64,000 nucleotides of DNA, taken from contig JAJUHK010000006.1 in NCBI GenBank assembly GCA_029279945.1, forward strand, positions 52,570 through 116,569. Direction: 5' to 3'. Shown piece by piece: positions 40,243-49,900 of the stretch. Within the stretch, counting starts at the first letter, position 1; every line of letters starts with the position of its first letter. The notes under the pieces were generated by a model. It did not search any database and was not told the DNA's origin. It worked only from the letters and a program-made list of their open reading frames with translations. Both the position numbers and the translations under genes were made by a program. Origin of the DNA: Pseudidiomarina indica. Lineage in GTDB: Bacteria; Pseudomonadota; Gammaproteobacteria; Enterobacterales; Alteromonadaceae.

Positions 40243-41289
40243 CTACTTTTTTTGCTGTTGGCTTTGTGCCTCGTCAGCGGCGGCTTGCTTTAAGCGTTTG
40301 TCCCAGCGCTGTTGTGCATAGCGGCGTAGGCTCGGAATGGTATCGGTTTCATCCATGATCGGCTGACCCAAAATGGTTTCAATAATATCTTCAAGGGTGA
40401 TGACACCCATCCACGTACCGTGTTCGTCAAAAACTAACGCCATGTGCTGTCGCTGCTCTAGAAATAGTCGTAGCACTTGTTCAACATTAATGTTCTCGGT
40501 AACCACTTCGGTCGGTCGGGCAAGCTCAATTATGGTGCGTGATTTATCAGCTTCGAGTGCTTCTTGGCGCAGCACAATACCATGCGGGACTTCATCAGCA
40601 TCGATGATGGGAAAGCGGGAATAAGGTAATTGCTTGGCGCGCTGCAAGAATTGCTCAACCGACTCCTCCGGACGAACCGATTCACAAACGGTTCGCGGCG
40701 TCATCACATCGCGGACACGAACTGTATGCAGATCAAGCACGTTACTAATAACCCGCCGTTCATCGGGATCCATGAGTTTTTGTTCGTGACCTAGAGTAGC
40801 TAATGCTTTGATTTCAGAACGAATATCAATATGTTCTACACCACCAATGCGTTTGGTAATGAGATCAGAAAGCCACACAAAAGGGCGCAGCATAGTTATC
40901 ATGACTGTTAGCGTAGTTGGCAAAATGGGCGCTAATTCACGCCAAAACTTAGCTCCAATTGTTTTGGGTAGAATTTCAGACAGCACCAAAACTAAAATTG
41001 TCATGACAGCAGATGCAAGTGCCAAGTAGCCATCACCAAATACCACACCAACTTGCGCACCAACCCCCGCAGCGCCAGCGGTATGCGCAACTGTATTCAA
41101 GGTCAAAATCGCCGCCAATGGGCGGTCAATATTGGTTTTTAAACGTTGCAAGCGAATATGAAGCTTGGGGTGTTGCTCTTTTAACTGGGCAATGTAACTT
41201 GGGGTAATAGACAGGAGCGCTGCTTCTAAAATTGAACAGATGAACGAAATAACAATAGCCAAAGTGGCGAAAACAATGAGGAGTATCAT
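40243..41289 (-). CDS. CNNM/DUF21-CBS membrane protein
   Basis: 348 residues: DUF21/CNNM membrane domain with about four helices (1-150, LEAALLSITPSYIAQL; SEILPKTIGAKFW) and a pair of CBS domains (about 195-315, VMTPRTVCESV ... MALVFDEHGTWMGVITLEDIIETILG). It ends after the CBS pair with a basic, Gln-rich tail and lacks the CorC/HlyC domain of longer relatives. The family is tied to magnesium/cobalt transport or its regulation; specificity unknown. Confidence 0.88.
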   Translation of the reverse strand: MILLIVFATLAIVISFICSILEAALLSITPSYIAQLKEQHPKLHIRLQRLKTNIDRPLAAILTLNTVAHTAGAAGVGAQVGVVFGDGYLALASAVMTILVLVLSEILPKTIGAKFWRELAPILPTTLTVMITMLRPFVWLSDLITKRIGGVEHIDIRSEIKALATLGHEQKLMDPDERRVISNVLDLHTVRVRDVMTPRTVCESVRPEESVEQFLQRAKQLPYSRFPIIDADEVPHGIVLRQEALEADKSRTIIELARPTEVVTENINVEQVLRLFLEQRQHMALVFDEHGTWMGVITLEDIIETILGQPIMDETDTIPSLRRYAQQRWDKRLKQAAADEAQSQQQKK

Positions 41290-41350
41290 GGGTTAGTCAA
41301 GTAGCCAATACAGTCTCTATTTTGGCAGAGCATTCTGATGAAAACAATAA

Positions 41351-41372
41351 AAAAGGGGCGTACGCCCCTTTT
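41351..41372 (-). terminator. Terminator of the TonB receptor gene
   Basis: Perfect 10-bp stem AAAAGGGGCG-TA-CGCCCCTTTT; on the minus strand it is followed by TTATTGTTTT, continuing the T run. It starts 17 bp after the receptor stop. Confidence 0.88.
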
Positions 41373-41388
41373 GTATTCAGTGGTTTGC

Positions 41389-43728
41389 TTAGAAACTGTA
41401 GGCCGCAGAGAACCAAAAACTACGAGCGCGTTCCGCGGTATTGTAGTCAGGTGAGCACAGATACTCGACTTGGTTGTCAGCGAGCAAGCAGCTACGGCTT
41501 GATAAGTCGTTATCGAGCAGATTGTTAATGCGTGCACGCAGCGTCCATCCATCATTGATTCGGTAGGTAGCACCTAAGTGCACCAACTCATACGCCTTGT
41601 AGTATTCCTCAACGGTTTCTGGGCCTTGTGGACCCGCTACGTTAGCAGTGCCGCGGAAGCGCTCACCACGGATCTCTGTACGCAAGTCTAAACTCAAGCG
41701 GTCGGTGATCATGTAAGTCAAGGCCGCATTCGACATATGCCGTGGTGTATTTACCAAGGGTAAACCTTTATCTACGCCGCTACGAACCTCACTGTCGGTG
41801 AAGGTGTAGTTCGCAGTTAGGCGCCATGAGTCATTGATATCGTATGCCGCATAAATTTCTACCCCTTGGGTGACTGCTTCGTCAACGTTGGCGTATTGTG
41901 AGAAATAGTCGTACCCTAAATCAGCCCAACCTTCACCAATATCTACACAGGGCTGGCCCGGGGCTGCAATTTCACAGTTCGGCGCAGTGTCTTGTTGGAT
42001 AATCTTGTCATCAAACTCGTTGTAAAAAACCGTCACGTTTGCGGTAAAGTCAGTGGCGTTGTCGTAGTACACAGCAGCTTCATAGTTAATACTGGTTTCT
42101 GGCTGTAAATGAGGGCTGCCAACCATAGGAATCGTACCCTGGCGACCAAAACCAGTGATTCCAGGGAACAAGTCATTCGGCTTAGGTGCTTTATAACCGG
42201 TGCTAATTCCACCTTTAAAGGTCCAATCTGGGGTGAGTGAGTAGTTAAGGTAAACGCGCGGACTCCATTGCCCACCGAAAACGTTGTGATGGTCATAACG
42301 GGCACCCGCTGTGAGCGTCAAATCATCGGTGGCGTCGTAACTGGTTTCTGCAAATACAGCTACTTGACGGTGATCTTGAGTGGTGCCTGCAAGATAATCT
42401 TCACCGTAGAAGCCAAATACACCGTCTTCCATAGAAACATCAAAGTACTGGCCACCGATTACGACTTTGCTGCGAGCAAAGTTCATTTCAAAGGAGGTGT
42501 CGAAAATCCAGTTGGTCAATTCCAACGGGCGGTTTGGTCGTGGCAAGTATTCGGCTTCAATTACGGCTCGAATTTCGTCGGTAAGCGCCGGCTTACTGGT
42601 CCCTTGGTCAATCACAGCTTGCTCCCAGAGCTGCTGGAATGCGATCCGCTCACCGAGGGATAATGGTAGTGAACGCCCTAAGTTTTCGCTAATGCTATGA
42701 GTGATACTGTTGCGCCAGGTTCCTAAGTCAAAGTTACCCACGTGGGACAGCACGATTTGTTCACGTTGTACACGCTGATAAGGAGCGTAACCCACTCTTG
42801 GCTCAACTAACCCGTTACCACCAGCACGCCACATGTTTTCAGGTGAATCTAAGGTGCCGACTTGACTTTGAGTGTTGTCATAACGCTGTTTTGCTAAGTC
42901 GTAACTGAGCGCAAAACGTTGTTTGTCGCTCCAACTGTAGTCGAGGGTTGCGCCATAGTTCCATGACTTACCGCCGACAATTTTGCGATCGCCAAAGCTA
43001 CCAGAGTCAGTCCAAATACCACCTCCTGGCAATGGCAGTTCAGTGACATAGCCAGGCTCGCTCGGTTCCCGGAAATAACCGCTACCACGCAGTGCCACGG
43101 ATAAGTTTTCTGACAGTGGACCAGTGACGTAGAAATCAACTTTTTGATCGTTGCCGTACTGATTGTCTTCTTGCAGGGTGCCAGCGACTGAGATATCGCC
43201 CATCCAGCGATCTAGTGCACGACGGGTAATAATATTAATGACCCCACCGATTGCATCAGTCCCATAAAGCGTTGACATGGGGCCGCGAACAATTTCAATA
43301 CGTTCGATTGCAGCTAATGGTGGCATGTACATATATTGGCTATTGCCGAAGTTATTCGGACCGATATCACCGGTATCGTTTTGGCGTCGACCATCAATTA
43401 ATACGAGTGTATACTCTGCCGGCAAACCACGCATGGTAATGGATAGGTTGCCGTTTTTGTCTTGGCCTGCACCGACGTCAATACCTTCGATATCACGTAG
43501 TGCGTCGGCCAAACCTGAATAAGGTTTCATCGCCAAATCTTCACGTGTCATCACCGTAACGCTAGCTGGTGCGTCAATAACCTTGGTTTCATATCCAGAC
43601 GCCGTCACAACAATACGCTCAATGCGCTCAGTGACGTCTGCATCTGGTTCTTCAGTAGGTTGGGCGTAAGCAGTAAATAGTGGAGCCGCTAGCAATGCGA
43701 TCGTTATTTTTGATAGGTGAGTGTTCAT
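41389..43728 (-). CDS. TonB-dependent outer membrane receptor, siderophore type
   Basis: 779 residues. Signal peptide (about 1-22), TonB-box-like IERIVVTASG, plug domain (about 45-165, LRDIEGIDVG; ITMRGLPAEYTLVLIDGRR; IERIEIVRGPMSTLYGTDAIGGVINIITRR) and a 22-strand barrel ending SFWFSAAYSF with terminal Phe. The plug resembles the FepA/IrgA/CirA group of catecholate receptors, but the ligand cannot be told from sequence. Two Fur boxes lie directly upstream, and the divergent gene is a PepSY protein, so iron uptake is very likely. Confidence 0.92.
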   Translation of the reverse strand: MNTHLSKITIALLAAPLFTAYAQPTEEPDADVTERIERIVVTASGYETKVIDAPASVTVMTREDLAMKPYSGLADALRDIEGIDVGAGQDKNGNLSITMRGLPAEYTLVLIDGRRQNDTGDIGPNNFGNSQYMYMPPLAAIERIEIVRGPMSTLYGTDAIGGVINIITRRALDRWMGDISVAGTLQEDNQYGNDQKVDFYVTGPLSENLSVALRGSGYFREPSEPGYVTELPLPGGGIWTDSGSFGDRKIVGGKSWNYGATLDYSWSDKQRFALSYDLAKQRYDNTQSQVGTLDSPENMWRAGGNGLVEPRVGYAPYQRVQREQIVLSHVGNFDLGTWRNSITHSISENLGRSLPLSLGERIAFQQLWEQAVIDQGTSKPALTDEIRAVIEAEYLPRPNRPLELTNWIFDTSFEMNFARSKVVIGGQYFDVSMEDGVFGFYGEDYLAGTTQDHRQVAVFAETSYDATDDLTLTAGARYDHHNVFGGQWSPRVYLNYSLTPDWTFKGGISTGYKAPKPNDLFPGITGFGRQGTIPMVGSPHLQPETSINYEAAVYYDNATDFTANVTVFYNEFDDKIIQQDTAPNCEIAAPGQPCVDIGEGWADLGYDYFSQYANVDEAVTQGVEIYAAYDINDSWRLTANYTFTDSEVRSGVDKGLPLVNTPRHMSNAALTYMITDRLSLDLRTEIRGERFRGTANVAGPQGPETVEEYYKAYELVHLGATYRINDGWTLRARINNLLDNDLSSRSCLLADNQVEYLCSPDYNTAERARSFWFSAAYSF

Positions 43729-43782
43729 TAATAGTCCTTAAACTTCAGGTTTGAACAGGTGAATTGAAGAAGTTGTTGCAAA

Positions 43783-43797
43783 TGATAATGACTATCA
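43783..43797. promoter_or_regulatory. Fur box 1
   Basis: TGATAATGACTATCA differs by one base from the 7-1-7 Fur motif TGATAATnATTATCA. It lies 55 bp upstream of the receptor start, in the divergent control region shared with the PepSY-DUF2271 gene. Confidence 0.85.
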
Positions 43798-43818
43798 TTT
43801 ATCATGTAAATACCCAAA

Positions 43819-43833
43819 TGATAATTATTCTCA
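43819..43833. promoter_or_regulatory. Fur box 2
   Basis: TGATAATTATTCTCA also differs by one base from the 7-1-7 Fur motif. It lies 15 bp before the PepSY-DUF2271 start, nearer that gene, so both divergent genes should be Fur-repressed. Confidence 0.8.
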
Positions 43834-43847
43834 AATAAATTGATTGG

Positions 43848-44978
43848 ATGCAGTTTATGGCTCAAACCAAGGTGCGAACACGTAAAAATAACAGCTGGCG
43901 TGATGTAAAAGCATGGCATTGGATCAGCTCAGCAGTGTGCTTAACAGCTACGTTATTATTCGCGTTAACTGGCATTACGTTAAACCATGCCAATATGGTT
44001 GAGGCGCGACCTGTCAAACAGGTGATAGAGAGGCAAGTCCCTGCTGAGGTGTTAGCAGAGCTGCAAACGCGTCAACAGTACTTGCTCGCCGAGCAAAGCA
44101 TGGCGGAAGGGCCCTTACCAAGCGTATTTACCGTGTGGTATGAACAGGAGATCAAGCAGCCATTAGCGCGTTCCCAACTGGCTCAGTGGGATGAATTTGA
44201 AGCCTATATTGGGCTACCGCGTGCCGGTGGTGACCGCTGGTTGCGGATTGATTTAGAGACCGGTGCGTTCTATCAGGAAGATTTGGATCGTGGTTGGGTT
44301 GCCTACTTTAATGATCTACATAAAGGGCGCAATACCGGAGTTTTTTGGGTATTGATGCTGGATTTATTGGCGGTAATGATGGTGGTGTTTACGGTGACAG
44401 GACTCATTTTATTGAAACGTTATGCGAAAGGCAGAAAAAGCACATGGCCGCTGGTGTTGGCGGGTATTATTATTCCGTGGTTGGTCTTGTTAGTGCCGGC
44501 GCATGCGCAGGCAGAGACAGCGATGCCACGAGCAGAATTGGAAATTATCATTCCCGAATTAGCTGTCGCCGAGTATCACCGCCCTTACGTCGCGATTTGG
44601 TTGGCGGATGAACGGCACCAACGTGTATTAGATCTAGCCGTTTGGTATGACGTGAAACTGGCCGACCGAGAAGGCGAAAAATGGCTTAAAGACCTGCGTC
44701 AATGGTGGCGTCGGAGTGGTCGGATGGCCAGTATGCCGATTGATGGCGTGACCGGAGCAACGCGTCGTCCGGGTCAGCACACACTCCCTTTACCGCAGTT
44801 GACAGAGCAGTTGCAGCAACTCCCCGCTGGAAAATACAGCGTGAATATTGAAGCCGCGCGTGAAGTGGGTGGCCGCGAGCACTTACAACTGCCAGTAACC
44901 ATACCGTTACAGTTACCCCTGATTGTCGAAGTAGATGGCCAGCATGAACTGGGCACCGTTCGTCTAATGATTCAATAA
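43848..44978 (+). CDS. PepSY-type membrane protein fused to DUF2271
   Basis: 376 residues. The first part (about 1-215) is PepSY_TM/PiuB-like: WHWISSAVCLTATLLFALTGITLNHA helix, a periplasmic loop and a second helix pair after FNDLHKGRNTGVFWVLMLDLLA. A third hydrophobic stretch (about 200-225) ends in VPAHAQAE like a signal peptide. The rest (about 226-376) is a DUF2271 domain (YHRPYVAIWLADERHQRVLDLAVWYD, KWLKDLRQWWRRSG, DGVTGATRRPG). In many genomes these are separate genes, so this looks like a fusion keeping the export helix. A second ATG at 43857 is an equally possible start. Fur boxes upstream. Confidence 0.85.
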   Translation: MQFMAQTKVRTRKNNSWRDVKAWHWISSAVCLTATLLFALTGITLNHANMVEARPVKQVIERQVPAEVLAELQTRQQYLLAEQSMAEGPLPSVFTVWYEQEIKQPLARSQLAQWDEFEAYIGLPRAGGDRWLRIDLETGAFYQEDLDRGWVAYFNDLHKGRNTGVFWVLMLDLLAVMMVVFTVTGLILLKRYAKGRKSTWPLVLAGIIIPWLVLLVPAHAQAETAMPRAELEIIIPELAVAEYHRPYVAIWLADERHQRVLDLAVWYDVKLADREGEKWLKDLRQWWRRSGRMASMPIDGVTGATRRPGQHTLPLPQLTEQLQQLPAGKYSVNIEAAREVGGREHLQLPVTIPLQLPLIVEVDGQHELGTVRLMIQ

Positions 44979-44995
44979 CTAGAAGGATTTACCTG

Positions 44996-45811
44996 ATGAA
45001 AAAATTGACTCTTGCTGCTGCGCTGGTTGCCTTAGGTTTTGCAACCGCAGCTGATGCACACCGCGCTTGGATTAAGCCTGATGCAACTGTCCTATCAAAA
45101 GAAAATGCATGGGTAACTTTTGATGCCGTAGTATCAAACGAAATTTTTGCACGAGACCATGTGGCCTTGCGCTTAGACAGTATTAACGCGTTTGCACCCG
45201 ATGGTCAGAAGATTGAACTGGAGAATACTCATACTGGACGGTTGCGCTCGGTCTTTGACTTGCAATTGACGCAATCTGGTACTTACAAAATTGGTTTAGC
45301 AAGCACCTCGTTACAAGCGCGTTGGGTGGATGAAAACGGCGACCGTAAATTTTGGCCAGGCCGCGGCGTTACCCCTAAACCAGGTGATTTTGAGCGTGAC
45401 GTACCCAAACAAGCGAAAGATTTAGTCGTGTCTGAGTACTCGCGTCGTGTAGAAACCTACGTCACCAATGGGGCGCCAACAGATACTGTATTAGCGCCTA
45501 GCAATCAAGGATTTGAACTGACGCCAGTGACCCACCCTAATGATCTTTATGCACAAGAAGCAGCCCAGTTTAAGTTGACCTATAACGGTGAACCAGCAGT
45601 TGGTGCTGAAGTGACGGTGATTAAGGATGGCATGCGTTACCGCGATCAACAAGATGAAATCACGTTGGTAAGCGACAGTAATGGCGAATTTGAAGTAACC
45701 TGGCCAGAAGCTGGACAGTATTTTATCGAAATCAGCTATGAAGATGACCACGGACAAGCTCCAGCAACTGTTCGTCGGGGCAGCTACTCGGGCGTCTTTG
45801 AGGTGCTTTAG
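44996..45811 (+). CDS. Secreted DUF4198 protein
   Basis: 271 residues. Signal peptide ending ATAADA, so the mature protein should start at His22 (HRAWIKPD), as is common in DUF4198. Two beta-sandwich-like parts; the second (about 185-270) has NGEPAVGAEVTVIKDG, reminiscent of carboxypeptidase-regulatory folds. Its role is unknown; the family is often near metal-transport genes. It is 17 bp after the PepSY-DUF2271 gene, so it is probably in the same Fur-regulated operon. Confidence 0.85.
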   Translation: MKKLTLAAALVALGFATAADAHRAWIKPDATVLSKENAWVTFDAVVSNEIFARDHVALRLDSINAFAPDGQKIELENTHTGRLRSVFDLQLTQSGTYKIGLASTSLQARWVDENGDRKFWPGRGVTPKPGDFERDVPKQAKDLVVSEYSRRVETYVTNGAPTDTVLAPSNQGFELTPVTHPNDLYAQEAAQFKLTYNGEPAVGAEVTVIKDGMRYRDQQDEITLVSDSNGEFEVTWPEAGQYFIEISYEDDHGQAPATVRRGSYSGVFEVL

Positions 45812-45825
45812 CTAATTGCGAAATA
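45807..45825 (+). repeat. Direct repeat, copy 1, upstream of the RND operon
   Basis: TTTAGCTAATTGCGAAATA, overlapping the last codons of the DUF4198 gene. It matches copy 2 at 18 of 19 positions, with 50 bp between starts, nearly five helical turns. Likely a binding site. Confidence 0.65.
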
Positions 45826-45856
45826 AAGATGCACTCAACTGAATATTCGACTATAA

Positions 45857-45875
45857 TTTAGCTAATTACGAAATA
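45857..45875 (+). repeat. Direct repeat, copy 2, at the RND promoter
   Basis: TTTAGCTAATTACGAAATA. It begins at the end of a TATAAT (45852-45857) that could be the -10 of the RND operon, so a protein bound here would cover the transcription start. No regulator gene lies next to it. Confidence 0.65.
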
Positions 45876-45933
45876 GTTATGGTCAAGGCTGGTGATCTAA
45901 TGTGACGCCAGCCCTGTTCAGTGAGGTGTTATC

Positions 45934-46905
45934 ATGGCCAATCAACAATGGGTTGTTGGGAGCTTTGTTGCGACCTTTATTCTCATTCAAACCCTATTCA
46001 GCGTTGCGGCACAGGCTGCAACCTATACCGTCCGCAGTACAGAAATTCCTGAATTTATTCAGCTACAAGGGCTGGTCGAGGCCACTAAACAAGCTACGGT
46101 GTCTGCTCAGGTCTCGGGGCGCGTAAATGAAGTTACCGTGGATGTAGGCGATAACGTCCCAGCTGGCACGACAATCTTAACCATTACCGCGCTGGAGCAT
46201 GACCATCTGGTGGCACAAGCCCAAGCTGAGGTTTCTGCTTGGCAAGCAACCTTTCATGCAGAAGAACAAGAATTAGCGCGGATCAGCAGTTTAGTTGAGC
46301 GGGAGCTGGCTTCTGTAGCAGAGTTGGATCGCGCACAGGCTCGTTATGACCACGCCAAAGCTCAGTTGCGAGGTGCACAAGCAGCATTAGCTCGCAGCCA
46401 AGAGCAGCTAAGCTATACCGAAGTCAAAGCCCCATATTCTGGAATCGTCAGTGCACGGTGGGTTGAACCTGGTGAACTGGTGCAGCCTGGCACGCCATTG
46501 TTGTCTGGCTTTGCCCCCACTGAACTCCGTATCCATGTTGACCTACCGGCCACCTATGCCCGCTCGGCAAACACCTTTCAACGAGCCGCTGTCGATGGCG
46601 TTGAGCCAAATCGTATGATTATTTTTCCGACTGTTGATAGTGCGTCAGGTACTGTTCGTGTGCGCCTTGAACTAGCAGCAGATAGTGAGTTTATGCCTGG
46701 GCAGTGGGTTCCCGTACAGATTCAAGTTGCCGCTCATGAAGGATTGCTCATTCCACGTGCAGCGGTGCAACGCCAAGGTGAGTTATATCTTGTCCGGGTG
46801 CAAGATCATGGCTGGCGCGCAGTCCGCATAGGGGCAGTCACGGGTGAGATGGTAGAAGTCATGAGTGGCGTTGCGGTTGGTGAGGTGATTGAGTATGAAC
46901 CATAA
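45934..46905 (+). CDS. RND efflux periplasmic adaptor subunit
   Basis: 323 residues, membrane fusion protein family. N-terminal signal/anchor (about 8-29), lipoyl halves (GLVEATKQATVSAQVSGRVNEVTVDVGDNVPAGTTIL and VKAPYSGIVSARWVEPGELVQPG) flanking an alpha-hairpin (about 95-155), then a beta-barrel and membrane-proximal part. It links the RND pump to a TolC-type channel, which is not encoded here. Overlaps the pump gene by 11 bp. Confidence 0.93.
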   Translation: MANQQWVVGSFVATFILIQTLFSVAAQAATYTVRSTEIPEFIQLQGLVEATKQATVSAQVSGRVNEVTVDVGDNVPAGTTILTITALEHDHLVAQAQAEVSAWQATFHAEEQELARISSLVERELASVAELDRAQARYDHAKAQLRGAQAALARSQEQLSYTEVKAPYSGIVSARWVEPGELVQPGTPLLSGFAPTELRIHVDLPATYARSANTFQRAAVDGVEPNRMIIFPTVDSASGTVRVRLELAADSEFMPGQWVPVQIQVAAHEGLLIPRAAVQRQGELYLVRVQDHGWRAVRIGAVTGEMVEVMSGVAVGEVIEYEP

Positions 46906-49900
46906 CCGACTAGGTATTGCAGGCCGCTTAGCGGCGTGGGGAGAATCTTCACGACTAACGCCATTATTGGCAGCCGTAGGCTTGATCCTTGGGATCATTG
47001 CGGCGTTAATCACGCCACGGGAAGAAGAGCCACAAATTGACGTCACTATGGTGGATGTGATGGTGAGCTACCCCGGTGCCACAGTAATGCAGGTCGCCGA
47101 TCAACTCACCACGCCATTAGAGCAACACCTTGCTCAAATGCAGGGCATTGAGCATATTTACTCAGTATCGCAGCCCGGCCAAACGCTGGTAACCATACAA
47201 TTTGAGGTGGGGGTGCCACGCCACCATGCGTTGAATGAGTTGTTTGATGCCGTGAGTAGCTGGCAGGCGCAGCATCCGCAGTTTAGCCAACCGCTGGTGA
47301 AGGCGCGAGGCATTGATGATGTGCCCATTTTAGGACTAACACTTACGGCAGCTTCACTGAACCTAAAAGATGTGGCGGATACCTTGATTGCTCCACTGCA
47401 GAACGTCGAGGGTGTGCGACAAGTACAGATTATTGGTGCCGAACCTGATCAAGTTACCGTTACGTTAGATGCCGGTGCGCTGAGCCGAGTTGGGCTTGAT
47501 TTAGCCCAGGTAGCACAAGCATTGCAGCAACAGAACTACAGCGCACACGCCGGTTACCACTTGTCGCAAGGACACCACGTTACCGTGCAAGTGGGAGGAT
47601 TCATTGAGGATGTTGCTCAACTTCGGCAACTGGTTCTGACGACCCATCAGGGTAAACCCGTGCGCCTTGAACAAGTGGCTACAATCCACGAAGGCCCAAC
47701 CATAGCATCACGTTATGTCTGGTTGCGGATGACGGGGGAAGATGCACAACCAGCGTTGACGCTGACGGTCACCAAGAAACCCGGGGAAAATGCGGTGAAG
47801 GTAGCTGAGGCCGTGTTAGAGCGATTGCAGACGTTGCAACAGCAATGGTTACCCGATGAGGTAACAATAACAGTCACGCGCAACTACGGCGAGAGTGCCG
47901 ATGAGAAAGCGTCAACACTGATTAAGAAATTGATTTTCGCAACCGCATCGGTCGTTATCCTCGTGCTGTTCACTTTAGGCCGCCGAGAGGCCGCGGTCGT
48001 TGGTGTAGCGGTCGTTCTCACTTTGGCCATGACATTGTTTGCGTCTTGGGTTTGGGGTTTTACCCTAAACCGTGTATCACTGTTTGCGCTGATCTTTTCT
48101 ATCGGTATTTTGGTGGATGATGCCATTGTGGTGGTCGAGAATATTCATCGTCATATCGCCGCGGGCGGCTCATTGAAAACCGCGATTCCGGGCGCTGTTG
48201 ATGAAGTGGGTGGTCCGACTATCCTAGCGACCTTTACGGTCATTGCTGCGTTGTTACCGATGGCTTTTGTGAGCGGGCTCATGGGGCCGTATATGAGCCC
48301 GATCCCAATCAATGCCTCGATGGGAATGATGCTATCACTGATCATTGCTTTGGTGGTGACCCCTTGGTTAGCTCGGCGCTGGCTTGCTGGGCAAGGTCAT
48401 GAGCAGGGCACAAGTGAACGCTTGCAGCGTCTCTATACGCAGCTGATGAACCCATTGTTTAAATCGCGCCGTCGTCGTTATGGTATGGGGTTTGGCCTCA
48501 TCGCGCTGATCATGGTGGCGTTCATGCTAGTGGGTTGGCAGGCAGTGGTGATGAAAATGCTGCCCTTCGATAATAAGAGTGAAGTGAAGCTGGTCGTAGA
48601 TATGCCGGAAGGTTCGTCGCTCGAGCAAACCAATGCGGTGTTAATGCAAATGGCGACAGCCTTGGACGCGGTGGATGAAGTGATCAGCACGCAGATTTAT
48701 GCGGGAACCTCATCACCAATTGGATTCAATGGTCTCGTGCGCCAGTACTATTTACGTGAAGCGCCACATTTAGGTGATATCCAAGTCACGCTGGCGCATG
48801 CTCGTGAGCGCGACCGCACCAGTCATGACATAGCTCGCTCATTACGGCCACTGCTTGACCCTATCGCAGCGGCTGCCGGTGCAGCTTTGAAAGTGGTGGA
48901 AGTACCGCCTGGGCCACCGGTATTAGCACCGATTGTGGCGGAAGTTTATGGGCCATCTGCAGCGGCGCGGGAACAAGCAGCCCGTACCATTTTGGCGCAG
49001 TTTGATCAGGTTGAGGGTATTGTTGATAGCGACACCACCCTAGTCAGCAATGCAACCGAGGAAGTGTGGGCGATTCAACGTGAGCGAGCGGCACAATTAG
49101 GTGTGAGCGTGGCGCAGGTGGCACAAGTGGTTGAAACTGCGCTAGCAGGTGTGCCCGTGACTTATATTGCTGAACCGGGACAACTGCAACCAACGCCGGT
49201 TATTTTACGCTTGCCGCCGAGTTGGCAAGGTCAACTATCACAGCTGCAAAGCCTGACCGTGACCAGTCAGACGACGGGGGCAGTGATCCCAATCGTTGAG
49301 TTGTTAGAACGGCAAACCCGGCCGGTGGCACAACCGATATATCACAAAGATTTACGCCCGGTGATCTATGTGACTGGCGATATGGCAGGACGTAATGATA
49401 GTCCGTTGTACGGGCTATTCGGTGCGGCGCAGTTGATTGAATATCCGCAAAGCTATATCGCACAGCCAGACTTATGGAATCAGGTCGCCATTAAGTGGGA
49501 TGGGGAGTGGCAAATCACCTATGAAACCTTCCGTGACATGGGGTTAGCTTATGCCGTCGGATTGTTCCTGATCTACCTATTGGTGGTGGCCCATTTCGGT
49601 GATTATCGCACCCCGCTGGTGATTATGGCGCCTATTCCGCTAACCTTGATTGGAATTTTGCCGGGGCATGCCCTATTGAATGCACAATTCACGGCCACCT
49701 CGATGATCGGCATGATTGCATTGGCGGGCATCATTGTGCGTAACTCCATCTTGTTGGTGGACTTTATTCAAGCCGAACTTAAGGCTGGGAAAGCCCTCGA
49801 AGATGCAGTGATTGAAGCTGCAGCGGTACGTACCAAGCCGATTATTCTGACGGCTGTGGCCGCAATGCTGGGCGCCTTCTTTATTTTGGATGACCCAATC

